NCBI GenBank assembly: GCA_037349315.1
Contig: JBAIAC010000068.1
Coordinates: 19,683,001-19,747,000 of the forward strand
Reading direction: 5' to 3'
Origin: Chelydra serpentina
Lineage: Eukaryota; Chordata; Testudines; Chelydridae
Length of the DNA: 64,000 bases
Part shown: in pieces, positions 32,785 through 46,200 of the stretch
How the letters are laid out: each line of letters starts with the position of its first letter
How positions within the stretch are numbered: the stretch's first letter is position 1
The notes under the pieces: model-generated
The model's input: the letters and a program-made list of their open reading frames with translations, nothing else
Databases searched by the model: none
What the model was told of the DNA's origin: nothing
Made by a program: the position numbers and the translations under genes

Positions 32785-35700
32785 CTGTTATAAATGAAGG
32801 GAGAAAAGAATATAACAGGCCTTGGCATTTTAATAGAAACATATGGCAGGTTCAGTAAAGGATCAGTAGACCACATCGAATTACGCATTTGACAAATAAT
32901 CTGTTTATATATGTGTATATGTATGAGCCCACATACAGGGACAAATTAATTAATTCCTCTATCATAAACGTATCAGGCAGCATTCTTTACTGGTTATCTC
33001 AAAACAACCTAATTCTTGCACATAAGAAATAAACTTACCCGACTCTGCTTGGATAGATACTTTGGTTACTTCAGGAGAAACTGGCTGTGTCCAGAACGGA
33101 TACATTTCAGCTATGGGAACAAAACCAAACACATTTCAATATCATTTTAATTGTTATTATTTCTTACCTGTATAATGCCAACAGTATGCTTGGTGTGCTA
33201 TAGGCAGATAAAGACATAGGACTCCTGCCCCCCTTGAACTAGACAGCATATAAAATATGGGGAGATGATGAAGGATGAAGTTCAACATGCAGATTGTTAG
33301 TTCCATGGTTTTGGCAGAGCTAAGTGTGGGTAGACAAGGATTTACAATATGCCCCCTAGCATAAGAAAAAAGGCTGGGAGCATGTCAGAGAGGGCTTTCC
33401 AGGCATACAAGGCACTGTGGCAGAAGGCCTGAGCATGAGAAGGAACAGAAAGTGGGCTGATAGCTAAGTGGCTCACGTGGAGTGAAGAAGGCAGAAGAAA
33501 GAGTCAGGAGCATGGAGGCCTTGGCTGGGTAAGTAGCTGCTGTAGGACAGTCCCAATAATTTTACGTAGCTCCCCTACAATGATGAACTCTCCTCACTAG
33601 TAAGATGTTTATTTATTTCCTATTTATTTTGGCAAATCCTGCATTTGTTCAGCAGAGATAGAGGGCATTGGTGAAGATGTACCCGCTGCAGAAACAAAGA
33701 ACGTATATTAAAATGTCCAGCCAGATTTCAAAGCTAATTCAGTACGAGTCACATAATGTATGTCTATGGGAAAGAATTATGGATTAGATTTTAAAAAACA
33801 TCTAGTGATTTTTGAATGTCCAACTTGAGACTAGAGCTGCATGAGAAAAGTCATTCCATTTCGTGGAGGTGCTTCATATTTCAAAATTAGTTTTTGTTCC
33901 AATTTGGAATGAAAACCAAAAGTTTAGAAATTCTCTGTGAAAGGGAATGCTACCCCAGCTCCAGGGCAGTCCACCAGGGACCTTGGAAGCCCTAGGGCTC
34001 CGGTTCATGGGGAGTCTACATGGTGGACTGCCCCAGCGCCCCTGACCTTGGAAGCCCTCTGTCCCCAATTGGGATGGGAGTCACAGTGCTTAGGAGCCAC
34101 GGCTTCCAGGAGCTCGGTCCCCCATTAGCCCCCCAGGTGGGCTGCCAAAGAGCAGGAAGGGGAAACTGGCAGGAAACCAGGCATGTGTGTGCCAATTCTG
34201 CCACAATTTAATCGAAATCGAACCATCTCCACACAAAAATCACTCATCACTTTTGAAAATGATGGACCAAGCTCTTTCCCCATCTGACTTGAAAATTTTC
34301 AACTTTGACACTTATGGAAGCAAAAAGTTAGAAATGCTGGATGCTGGTGATGTTTGTGGGAGCTTTGATCTCTGGGTGGGCAAGCTGGGCCCTTCTATGC
34401 ACACACTAGCTCTCGTTGGGCCTTTTGAGGTACCATCAACCTGACTCTCTTCTCTTCCCTTCTGATGCTCAGATTTTTGGGTAGAGGCTGGGGTGTTTCA
34501 TGTCTGGAGGGTCAGAAGAAGAGTTCCTATTGTTCTTTGCACCGCTAGGACACTTCCTGAGCTGGCTGCTCTCTGAAAATGACAGGCATAGGCTGGGGCT
34601 GATGTAATTTGTTGAATTCGAGGACTGTTCTCGCAAGATGGCAGCGAGCTCAAGCTTGATGCTTTTCCTCAGGCAGTAACATTTATGGGGATTGGGGGCC
34701 ACAGAAAATCCATGGCTGGAGCTAACAGGAGCTGTTTTTCTCTCCCTTCCCCAGCCTGTTAAGCCCACATTCTCCTTCCAGCACACAGCCCCTGAGTAGC
34801 TCTACAGAGGGCAGGGAGTTGGGCCAAGAAAGAATCATTTCCCCGGGCTACAGAGTACCTGAAGCGTCACTCCACAGCAGCTGCTCCAATGCACTCCCTA
34901 CACAGGCAGGGAGGACAAGCTGAGTGATCACATGAGCAGGACTTGGCCTTTAAGCCTCACTGAAGATGCATAAGCAAAGTACATAGTCTACTGAGTGAGT
35001 GAGAGCCCCTTATGTTCCCAGGCATCTGATCACAGCAGACCATTCTCTGAACTCACTTGATGGCCGCATTTGGGGTAAAATATCATAGCTTTCCATGGTA
35101 GTAGGAGGCAGCCTTGTAGTGCCATGTCCTTTTGAAGGATCTGTCTGTAACCACAAGGGCAGCTGTAGAATTGGAAATTCAGATCCTTTCAAACCAACAG
35201 TCTTTGGCCATGTGGGAAATCTTGTAGAGAGGATTTCATCTCCTTTCCATGCAACAGTCTGTTCCCAGGAAGGCATCCTGGTCGCTAAAGCCATAAAGGA
35301 ACAGGAAGGATTTTGTTATCTGATTGCACATTGATGTACACTTCTAGTGCAGCACAGTCAATGCCAAAACATCCAGAAAATGGTGAGCATAACACAATAC
35401 ATATGGTGAAACCTATTGATTCCTAGAACACATTGAATAGCAACTGCTCAGCCTCATTCACGAGGCCAGGGGAGAGATGGATGCAGGGTACAATTTCATT
35501 TAATTCAGCATTTTGTTTTCTGAAAGGAAAAACAAAAACAACAACAAAAAGTTTTCAAAAACAAATATTTTACTGAAAATTTTTCTGTTTATTGTTTAAA
35601 AAGAGGAAAATTAAATATTATGTTTTCATTTTTTCCCCCTAGAAAATAATTCTATCATTTCCTAACCAGCTCTACTGCTGAGCTAAGAGGTGAGGGTTAA

Positions 35701-36193
35701 GGAGGGGGATCATGTGAAGGGCATGTGGGGGAAAAGAAGAGGGATGAGTTTGGTGGGCAGAAACTGGGATTTGAGAAGGATTGGGGAAATAGAGTGGAGA
35801 GATTTGAGACTGGGAATGTGAAAGACAGTGAAGGTTTGGTGTGAGAGGCTTGAGAGACCTGGAAAGGGAAAGGGTTTGGGGATAAAGAGAAAAGTGTCTG
35901 TGAGAAGGGAAAAGATGAATATTTAGAGATAGCTGGGAGAGAAAAGATGGTCCAGTACCTTGGGCCCTGGCCTAGGACTTGCCAGATGTGGTTCAAATCC
36001 CTGCTCTGCCACAGACCTCCTGCATCTCCTTGAGAAGTCACTTAGCCGCTCTGTGCATTCGTTCCTTATTTGTAAGATGGGGATAAATAGCTCTTCCCTA
36101 CCTCACAAGGTATTTTGAGGATAAATACATTGAAGACTGTGAGATGATACAGTAATGGAGGCCATGTATATCTCTATAGCTAGATATATATCT

Positions 36194-36254
<61 letters not shown>

Positions 36255-39200
36255 ACTGTATCTCTCTCTATATATAGCTAGATATATATCTCTATATATA
36301 ACTGTATATCTCTATAGCTAGATATATATCTAAGACTGTGAGATGCTACAGTAATGGAGGCCATGTATATCTTTATAGCTAGACAGAGAAAGAGGAGACC
36401 GACTGGTGAGAAGGAGGGGTTTATGGGGAGAATGAGTGAGATTTGGGATGCCTCCATCTCACATGCCCTGCAACCACATTTCCTTAATTCACATCCCTCC
36501 TTAAGACACTTCTTCTGTGAACAATGAAGTTATTTTTAAAAAGCTTTGGGCCACTTTGTGAACAGAACTTCGAATCCCCAAGCAGACACTAATAGCCTCA
36601 TGTGTAATGTTTCTCCAGTTTACATATCTTGTGCTTTAGGAAAAGGCTGTGCCTTCCTCTAGATTTTGTACTGCACCGAGCACACAGTGGTGAGAACCAA
36701 ATAAGAGACAAATGCATTTCAACTAGTCTGCCCAGGAGATTAAATATTTAGCTCTGAGGATACTTGCATACTTTTAAATGTCCAAATGTCTTCAGGGGGC
36801 TCATCCATGATCTTGTCAGGGTCTTCTCGCAAGGTCATTAAGCTGGGAAGAATTGAGTCTATATCTTTTAGTTAGTAAAAGTTAGAGTTAGTTGTATCCT
36901 GTCAAGCTCATAATCTAAAACAAATTCGATAGCATGTGGATATGTAAATCAAACACACAAGTTTAGATCTTGTTCTGGTGTAAGAGAAACAACCATTGTT
37001 TTTGAAAGAAAAGTAGCTATTGGGCAAAACGTCAATATGTTTTTACTTTTTTGTCAAATAGGAGAAATAATTATCTTGGATTTTATCCTGCACATGTAAA
37101 ATTCCCATTGACTTCACTTATAATATTTGCGATGTTCATACTGAGCACAAAATCAATTCACCAGTGGCAGCGTGAGGTCAATATTTTAGGTGTAGCTCAA
37201 TCTACCATGCAGTTTAGGTTACCACAATCGGTGTTACTCTAGCAACTGGCCAAGTGTGTCTTATCCCCCTCTAGTGGCTAGCTCACATAGAAGATAAGAG
37301 CTTATTACTGCTGAGAGCTAATGGAGTTAGTCCTTTAAATCAAGCACAGTAGAGTCCTGTGGTTTTGGTACTGACAGTTCCCAGCTCTGGAGATCCTATT
37401 TTCATACAAGTGTTTGTTATTTAGGGGGAATTCACCTACATTTACTTTCCCAGATGCATATCTATGGAATGAACACAAGTGTCTTACAAACCTTACAGAA
37501 TATACTAGATACCAAATATCATCTATTCATCTCTATAGGAAGAGATTGGACTGCAGTGACTGACAAGTTCACTGCTAGATAGAATGCTAACTCCCTCACC
37601 TCCCATCCACATCTTAGGCCCTCCAAACATCTGGAGAAGACACAGCTCAGAGGGTCATGACTACACCTACCTCTCTCACATCACACTTATATGATGCATA
37701 GAAGAAAAGACTCTCCTTTTCTGCCCCTAAACATGGTACCAGCATGTCACACATCCACTAGACACCTCTCCATTATCTCCCACCTTTCAAAGAGATGTAC
37801 AAATTTCCCACCATATCTCCAACTGGGGTAAATGCAACACCTTTCCCCTAAATGACTATGCTTTTGTAGCCAAATTAGACATATACATCTCTGGCTTCTT
37901 TTCTCTCAGTAAGCAAACCACAGACACTTCCTAAATCTTACACCAGGCACTTAAGACCACACTCAGAAGATAACGCAGTAGATGAACATCTAATCAATCT
38001 TCTTATTATTTTCTTCTAATTATTTGTGCTTTCTGAGAGCAAATTCAAGGTCATAGCAGTGCTGTTGAGTCAAATCCTATAAGGTTTTGATCATCTACAA
38101 TCCCCAAGGAAGTCAAAGGGCATGGATATGCTCAGTACCTATCCCCATTTAAGGGTCTGATTGAAAACCCATCAAAGTCAATTGGAAGACTCCCACTGAC
38201 TTCAGTGAGTTCTGGATTAGGTCATAAAGGTCAGACCAGGGCAGGATTTCCAATTAGGCACAATAGGCACGTGCCTAGTGGCGCTGGTGTTCTAGGGACG
38301 CCTTACCTTTCTAAACCTGTGTGCAACACAAAGGTTAGTGGTAGGCAGGTGGGCTTTGAAGATGCTGTGCCTAGGGGCTTCTAAGGTGTAAGTCCAGCCC
38401 TGGGCCAGACACTGCATCCACTGAAATCAATAGAAGTTTTGCCTTCAGTGGATGAAGGATCTGACCCTAAATTTGTTGATGTGCCAGTATTGCATTTAAT
38501 TCATACACAGTTTCCTGTGGTTAATGTGTAGTATAAACAGACAATTAAATCTCTGCATTCCTTACAGTGGTAACAAGAAAACATGTTGTTATTCATTTAT
38601 TCCTTTAGGATATACTTACCCAGGAGTGCAGACATATTACTGGAAAATGTGTAATTAATAACAGGAGACTTCTCTATCATTTCCCAAAAGTCAGACATAT
38701 TTCTGCCTGCAAAAACACATGCACAGAAATAACAAAGGGGATTAAAGCAGTAGATTCTTGATTCAATCAGTGCTGTAAGTGCAAAGGGTTATATTCTCAG
38801 AAGAGATAAATTCTACATTTACCTATTCGGCCTGCCATCACGCAGATATAGATACAGTCTGAATCATTGCTCTGGCTCACTGAAAGGAAAGTAAATGTAG
38901 ATCAAATGCTTTTTATTAGAGTACTTTAAATGAGTTGAAATCATGGAGTCAAAATCCACCTAGTAGGGGTGACTACTAGAGCTGGTTGAAAAATCTCAAT
39001 CCAAATTTGTTTTTTGACAGAAAATTTGGATTTTTCACAAAAGTGTCTGCTTTCCATAGAATATTTCAATTTTCTTCAAAGAAGCAAGATATTTGTCTGT
39101 GATGTCTTGTAGGAATTGAAGTGTAGGTGCCTCATGTTCCCTTTCTCCTCTATGAGCTAGACTCCTCCTTGTGAACTACATCTCCCATGATGCACTATAT

Positions 39201-42200
39201 GCAGGGACTCCCATGATGCATTGCCTCTATTGTCCAAGAGGGGAGATGATGGTGCCTCATGGAAGATATAGTCCAACCAGGGAGTCCTCCTTATGCAGGA
39301 CAATGGGAGCATAAGACATCTGAACTACAACTCCTATGAGGCATTGTGACAGCATTTCCAAATGAAAATATTTTTATTTTCAGCTGAAGTATTTTGGTTT
39401 CTGGATGAAATTTTTCAGTATTCAAATTTCCTCCAAAAAAATAGACCAAAGTTGATTTTTCCCCCTTTTTTGTCCAAAATTTCCATGAAAAAATCCCCAT
39501 TTCAAACCAGTTCTAATAGCTACTCCCCAGTATAAGAGGAGCCTAGGTTGGAAGAGTCCTGTCTTGAGTCTGGTTCACTCCCAAATGTACAGTTTTTAAA
39601 ATAGCAAATAATACATCAACAGTTGTTTTTTACAAAATTACCAGTTAACTGCACCTCAGAATTTGAAGTATTCCTATTAATCTGTCAATATAGTTAGGAA
39701 ATTCTGCAATTTTAAGGTAATATTATTTATGGTTTGATTATGCAGTCCTTAGTCAAGTTGATGTGCAGTAACTCAGCTGAGCAGTCTCTTTAAAGTCAGT
39801 GGGATTCCTTGTGGAGTAAATTGCTACCGGATGTAAGGAAAGGTGGCAGAATCTTACTATGAGTTATATAAGGCAATTGACAGGATTTTAAGGGTAACAA
39901 CCAAATCAAATAATTTTCAAAGGGATATTTATCCCCTAAAAATAGTCAGGAAAAGTTAGTCCCACCTTTTGGGCCAGATTCTGATACATATACTCAAGTT
40001 GAATAGTACCTTACACCAGGAGTAGTAATAGTAATAATAATAATAAATAATATCCAGTGCTTATAATCAGTGGATCTCAACGCACCTATAAAGGCATATC
40101 AAAGCACCAGTCTACAGATGGGGAAACTGAGGCACACAGAGATGAAGTGACTTGCTCAAGATCACCCAACAGGTCAGTGGTGGATCTGGAACTAGAAGCC
40201 ATGTCTTTGGAGTCTCAGGCCAGCGCTCTATGCACTAGGCAACATTGCCACCCCCTGTCCCATTGAAGTCAATAAGTACTTGTGGAGTGTTTGAAGGTCT
40301 ATTAGTGGAATGTGATACTAAAGTTGACTAAGGGAACTTTAATCCAGCCCTAAATTAATATCTTTACATTTTTGGTCATATGTTACACAGACGCTGACAA
40401 TAATTCATTACATTATTTTTAATAAAAATATTTTCTTAAGGTGATTTGGTTTACAGTTGCAGCCCCTGTTCTGTGAGGTCAATACTGCTGATGAAGCAGT
40501 GGGGATAATTACCACCTTAGTGTTTATAACATGCCCTTTTCATGCTCCAGGAGAGAACAGGACAATGATAAAAAGAACAGCACACCTGAGACGATGGAGG
40601 TTGATTTGAAAATTTCTGTGAGGTAACTGGTGGAGTTTCCAATAATATCAACAAGTAAAGCTGTAAAATCTAGAAGACAAAACAGAACAGGTTTACAATC
40701 CAAGGCCCCAATTCAGTAGTCCATCCCTGTTTAGCAAAGCACTTACGTATGTGCTTCACTTTTAGGCACATGCTTGCTTTGCTTTTGATTTCAGTGATAA
40801 TTAAGAATGGGTTTCGTATGTGCTTAAGTAGTTTGCTGAATAGGGATGAATTTAAGTACAAACTTAAATACTTTGCTGAACTGGGACTCAGATGCTTATC
40901 AGTAGGAATGCTCAGAAGTATAACAGAGAGGTTAAATACTGCATACAGGGGAACGTTCCCTTATGTGTACATGGCCTATGTGCGTTGGAATCCCACTTAG
41001 GTGCTACATAAACTCTCCAAATAAGACGTACGTGATGCAGAGGCCTTCACTGGCTCTCTACACTGAAGAGAAAATCACTTTTAGAGCCAACTCTGTGGTA
41101 TCAATTTTAGCAGCTTTTCAGTACATGGCATTTATATTACAGTGAACTTGTGTAACTTGGCTTAGGAAATCAGCAAGCGATAGGAATACAAGCCACAAAT
41201 GTAAGCTCAGCCCCCATGGCCTTTAATTTGTAGGCAAATTGCTTAGTGTTATCCCCTTTCCCCTAATTTCTGTCTTTTTTTCTTCCAAACCTTTTATTAC
41301 TTTGCTTGCAAACTCATAGGCGCAGTTTTGTTTCATATTTGTACTGTGCCTAGCACAATGTGCCCCTGGTCAGGGCCGGCTCCAGGCACCAGCCGACCAA
41401 GCATGTGCTTGGGGCGGCACCTGGAGGGGGGCAGCACTGAGGGTTTTTAAAAAACAAAACAAAAAACTACTCTTCCCAGTGCCCCGGCCGGGGGAGCGGG
41501 GCAGCGGGCCGTGCCGCACTCCCAGCCGGCACCCCGGCCGGGGAAGCGGGGGGCGGCCGTGCTGCGCTCCCAGCTGGCACCCCGGACGGGACAGTGGGGC
41601 CGCGGGCGAGCCGCACTCTTTGCTGGCACTGAGGCAGCAGGGCAGCGGGGAGTGGCGGCCGGTGGCTTTTTTGCCTGGGGTGGCAAAAAAGCCAGAGCCA
41701 GCCCTGCCCCTGGTCTATGAGTGGTGCTCTTCCGGGCTATCACAATACAAATAACAAATAAATAATAATAATCATGGTAGTGCCCAGAGTTCTCAAGTGG
41801 TGCACGGGAATCCCATTGTGCGCTAGGTGCTGCACACACATATGTGCAGACATGGGTCCTAGCCCCCAAAAGCAGCAGAAATAACCAGGATTATGGAATA
41901 TCCTTTTCATATGTCACAGCTGGGACACTACCGTCCCAGAGCCATGCCCAGGTTTGTGCAAGAACAAGGGGCACGGAAGCTCCATATGACTCTGTAGAAC
42001 AGCTGGATGCCAAGTCACCAGTGCTGGGAAATGGCCAGGTGCACAAAATGGGGAAGAAGTGGCCTCACACGCATTTTGGAATTTGAACAATGCTCAGAGG
42101 AGGTGGGGGAAATTTGTGCAATGGAGCTTCTCACCCCACTAAACTGCCCTATATAGACCCCAGGCCTCTTTTCCGCCTTTCCCACCCCCCTGGGCTTAGA

Positions 42201-43203
42201 GAGGTTACTGCAGGTTTGATCTGGAGGAACCTCCAGGGAGCTGAGAGCAGCTAGAGAAGCTAAACTGCACTATACAATTGAACCCACAGATATTGCTGGG
42301 AGGCTCTAGAGGGGCTGTCTTCCCCGCTTTCTCCTTGCATTCCCTATGAAGAAATGCAGGTTTTTTTCCCCAGTGGCAACTCATCTTGCCTGCTTGGCTC
42401 ACAGCTCCATTCCAGGGCTGCCAGCAGAGAGCAGTCTTCTGGTGCTCAGTTCACTGAGTCTCTCCAGAGCTTCAGAGTGGCCACTTACCATGGCTTTTGA
42501 CTTCAATGTGACTACAACACGCTCATGAAGAAAGTTGCAGGACTGGGGCTGAGAACCTGCAGCTCAAATGGAAACAATTTGGCTTAAACACACTCAAACG
42601 CCAGCCCGCTCTCAGTCACGCTGCTTTTACACCCACCTGTTAAGTCATTTGTCATGTTGCTTAAACAGTAGCAATACCTCATAGGGAACTTGCTGGGGTC
42701 AACATTTTTCAGGTTAGAAACTGCAAAGAGGGACAGTGGAAACTGAAATCTTGATGGATTCACCTTCTAAGAAAATGCATTTGAGAGCAGAATAAAACGG
42801 TATGGTACCCACTGTTATAAATGGCGACCAACACTTTGTGGAAGGCAAATGAGCTGTAAGAGGTAATGCTCAGCAAAGAGAAGAATTTTTTGGTACCTGC
42901 AGAAAAATGTGCACATGTCTATTAATGACTTCAATGGGTTATTTGTAACCCAGCTATTGAGTCTGATATAACAGTGGCATGATTTTATTTCTAAAGCACA
43001 CCATACAATGACTGTAGACAGATGCATTTGAATTTTGTTTTCGTTGTGATCGAGCAGAAATAATTTTAAATCACCATGTTTAATTTTAAGCAAACAAAAG
43101 TAGAGGGATCAGTACAAAAATAGATGGTGGGGGGGGAGGAATGAAAGGGCAATACAATGAGCGTGGATCAAAGAGATCATTCTAAAGACACCTTGTTAAT
43201 AAT

Positions 43204-43251
<48 letters not shown>

Positions 43252-46200
43252 ACAGGAACTCGTCCAAATACAGCAGCATACCATAGTGTATTTTTACAGC
43301 TGTGACCCCTACTTCCTTTAGCTCCATATTTCAACTTATGTGGAGCTGATAGTCCACAACATGTTTCACATCCTTTTGAAGCACAGCAAGGTTACCTTTG
43401 AGAGCTGTATTTAACATTCCGTTCACTAGTTCAGTCAGGTTAATCGCAGCCAGATCAATGGATTTGGCAGGCAGCTCTGAAAAAGAAGCAGCATTTCTGA
43501 ACATCAGACATTTGACAGTGCTAGGAACCTGTCCACGTGCTGCGTATATATTCCTCTAAATGACTTGGATAAAGTGATTCAGTGAGATGCTCTACCATCT
43601 GTGGGAAAATGAAAACATCAAATTGCTTCTGAGGGCTAGAAAACAATGTCTGGTGACTCTGAGAAGCTAAATATACTGTGACTGCAATGGAATGGCTGAT
43701 ACTAGGATCAGGTGAGAACAGCAGGGGCAGTGCTATGGCAAAATGAAGACAGGGCACTGTATATGCATTCACTAATTAAAAGGCACTTTTGACAGTGTTC
43801 CTCAGTGCTCTGCTGTGGATGCCAGGTTATTCAATAAAATCCCAGGATATAGGAGTCCCTTAGTGGGTAACACACATTTTCATTAAAGTGGCATTGAAGC
43901 AGGTGCCCATTTAGAAACCACACTCATCTGGAAGAAATTTTCTGTTAAATTTCCACCTTGGAATGTTGCATAGAATTGGAATGAAGATTCAGCTATTTTA
44001 ATGAGGTGCCCTGATTGGTCAAGGAGAATAACCTTACTAGAGCTGGCCACATTTTTTTAATTTGAGAACATTTTCTGACCAAAAATTGCTAGGGCTTTTT
44101 TCTAACTGACACTTTTGTATAAAATGTTTTGTTTAACAAGACAATTAAAAACCAAGGGAAAGGGCAGAGGTGGAGGGTGTGGGATTGGGGGCGGGGGGGG
44201 GGGCACGGATGAAAAACCCAAGACAGAAAAAAATCAGTGTTGGGGGAAAAAAATTTCTATGACACTATCTTACCATTTTTGACCAGCTCTGAACCAAACA
44301 TGTTCCAAACACGTTCTCTGACAAGTAGGGTGACCAGAGAGTGAGTGTGGAAAATCGGGACAGAGGGTGGGGGGTAATAGGCACCTATAGAAGAAAATGC
44401 CCCAAATATAGGGAATGTCCCTATAAAATAGGGACATCTGGTCACCCTACTGACAAGTGGAAATGAAAAACCCAACTCACCTAACTCGGGTATTTAGAAC
44501 AACAGGAAAGCAACTAGGAGCGAGGAAGAGACATAGAAGCCACACAATGTGCGATAGAAACCAACCACTCCTCCGCCTCGATAAGAACCCATCAGAGATT
44601 AGCAGGATCGTTTCTGGAACGTAAATGGGATTGCAGCCTAGGGTCAGGAGGGCGCCGGCCACTGAAAGCGGTGTCCGGTTTGGGTACAGGTTAGGATGAG
44701 AATGAGAGAGTCCAAAGGATCCAAGAGTTGGGAGGAGGGAGTGAGCAACATCAGGGGAAAGCTCATGGAAAGATGGATATCATGGGAAGCAGCAGCAGAG
44801 TTGTCTTCAGGTTGCATGATAAACAGGGAGATGGCTGCTGAGTCACTTTCCAGATTTGCAGGGGAGTTAGGCGTCAGGAATGTGGTGGGGTTGTTTTTAA
44901 GGAGGTAGCTGTAGGGAAAAGTTGGAAGGGTTTGCCTGGCTGCAGTTCCTGAGTGGAAATTACTGAACAGGAGTCCACTCACCAAGCATGCCCATTGGGC
45001 TAGCTACCGTACTTCTGACTCAAACATAACCCCACACAACCAGGGTGACTTGTGAAGCCAATTGCCAGGCCCTTACCTGCAGTGGCCAGCACTGGCACGC
45101 TCTTCTCCTTCTTATTGTCTCCTTTTATGCCTGCAGCTGTAAAATGGAGAAAGTGGAATCTGAGAAGTGACTTTCCCACTCAAATGACCAAGCAGGAATC
45201 TCAAGGGGTTTCTCTGTTGCCAGTGTCACGGCTGTGAAATGGTTGGACAATAGTACTGTGAGCTAGTCCATCATTCAGAGCCACAAGTTATTTCTAACAG
45301 CAGCAGAGCATGTACATGCCAACAAGGAAGAACCTGACCCTAAAATGACCTCGCTTTTAAAGGAACAAAGGTTAAGAAATTAGCTTTTCTCTCCCCTGCT
45401 ACCCCCACTCCCTTCCCAGGCCAGATCCTGCTTTCAGTGAAGTTAATAGCATAACACCCTTCAACTTCAGTGGTACAGAAACAGGCCCTTGATACAAGTG
45501 AGTAACTTCCTTTAACAGGAATCAAAGGAAGAAGAGAGCCACAAAGTGTGATAGAGATTTAGAGCCGGGTTTGCAAGCACCATTAACCATAAGATGCAAA
45601 GGATGCTGCTGCATGCCATCCTGAAAACGGTGACAGCTACAGGCACACTGATTAGTCAAAGCATGCTATTTGATATGTTAGCGCTTCTTCTGGGTAGTCG
45701 TACAGCTAAGGTGCTAGGCTGGGATTCCAGAAATCAGTTCCTGTCACTGTCTTGTGTTACCTTGGGCAAGTCACTTAATCGCTCCGTGCCTCAGTTCCCT
45801 GTCTGTGAAACGGGAATAATAATACTCCCTTTGTTTGCCTTATAAACTCTTCAAGGCAGGGACTGTCTCTTATCCTGTGTTTGAACCATGCCTAGCACAG
45901 TGAGCCCCTGATCTCAGCTGGAGCCACTAGAAACAACCATAACACAAATAATACATAAGAATGGTAATGTTAAAGAGGTAGGCTCAACAGTGCTGGAGAA
46001 TGAAGTCTTCCATTTATTTGCGGATTATGTGTAGCCCAGACAGCATCAATGCAAACTTCTCAGGCCAACATGCCTCTCTACCCTTAATCCTGGTGTAACA
46101 CCAAGGACCTGTTAGCAGGCAGGATCAAACCTGGGACCTCTGAAGCTTAGTGTGTGAGCCTCTACTGCATGAGCTAAAAGGCAGATGCCTTTAAGCCAAC

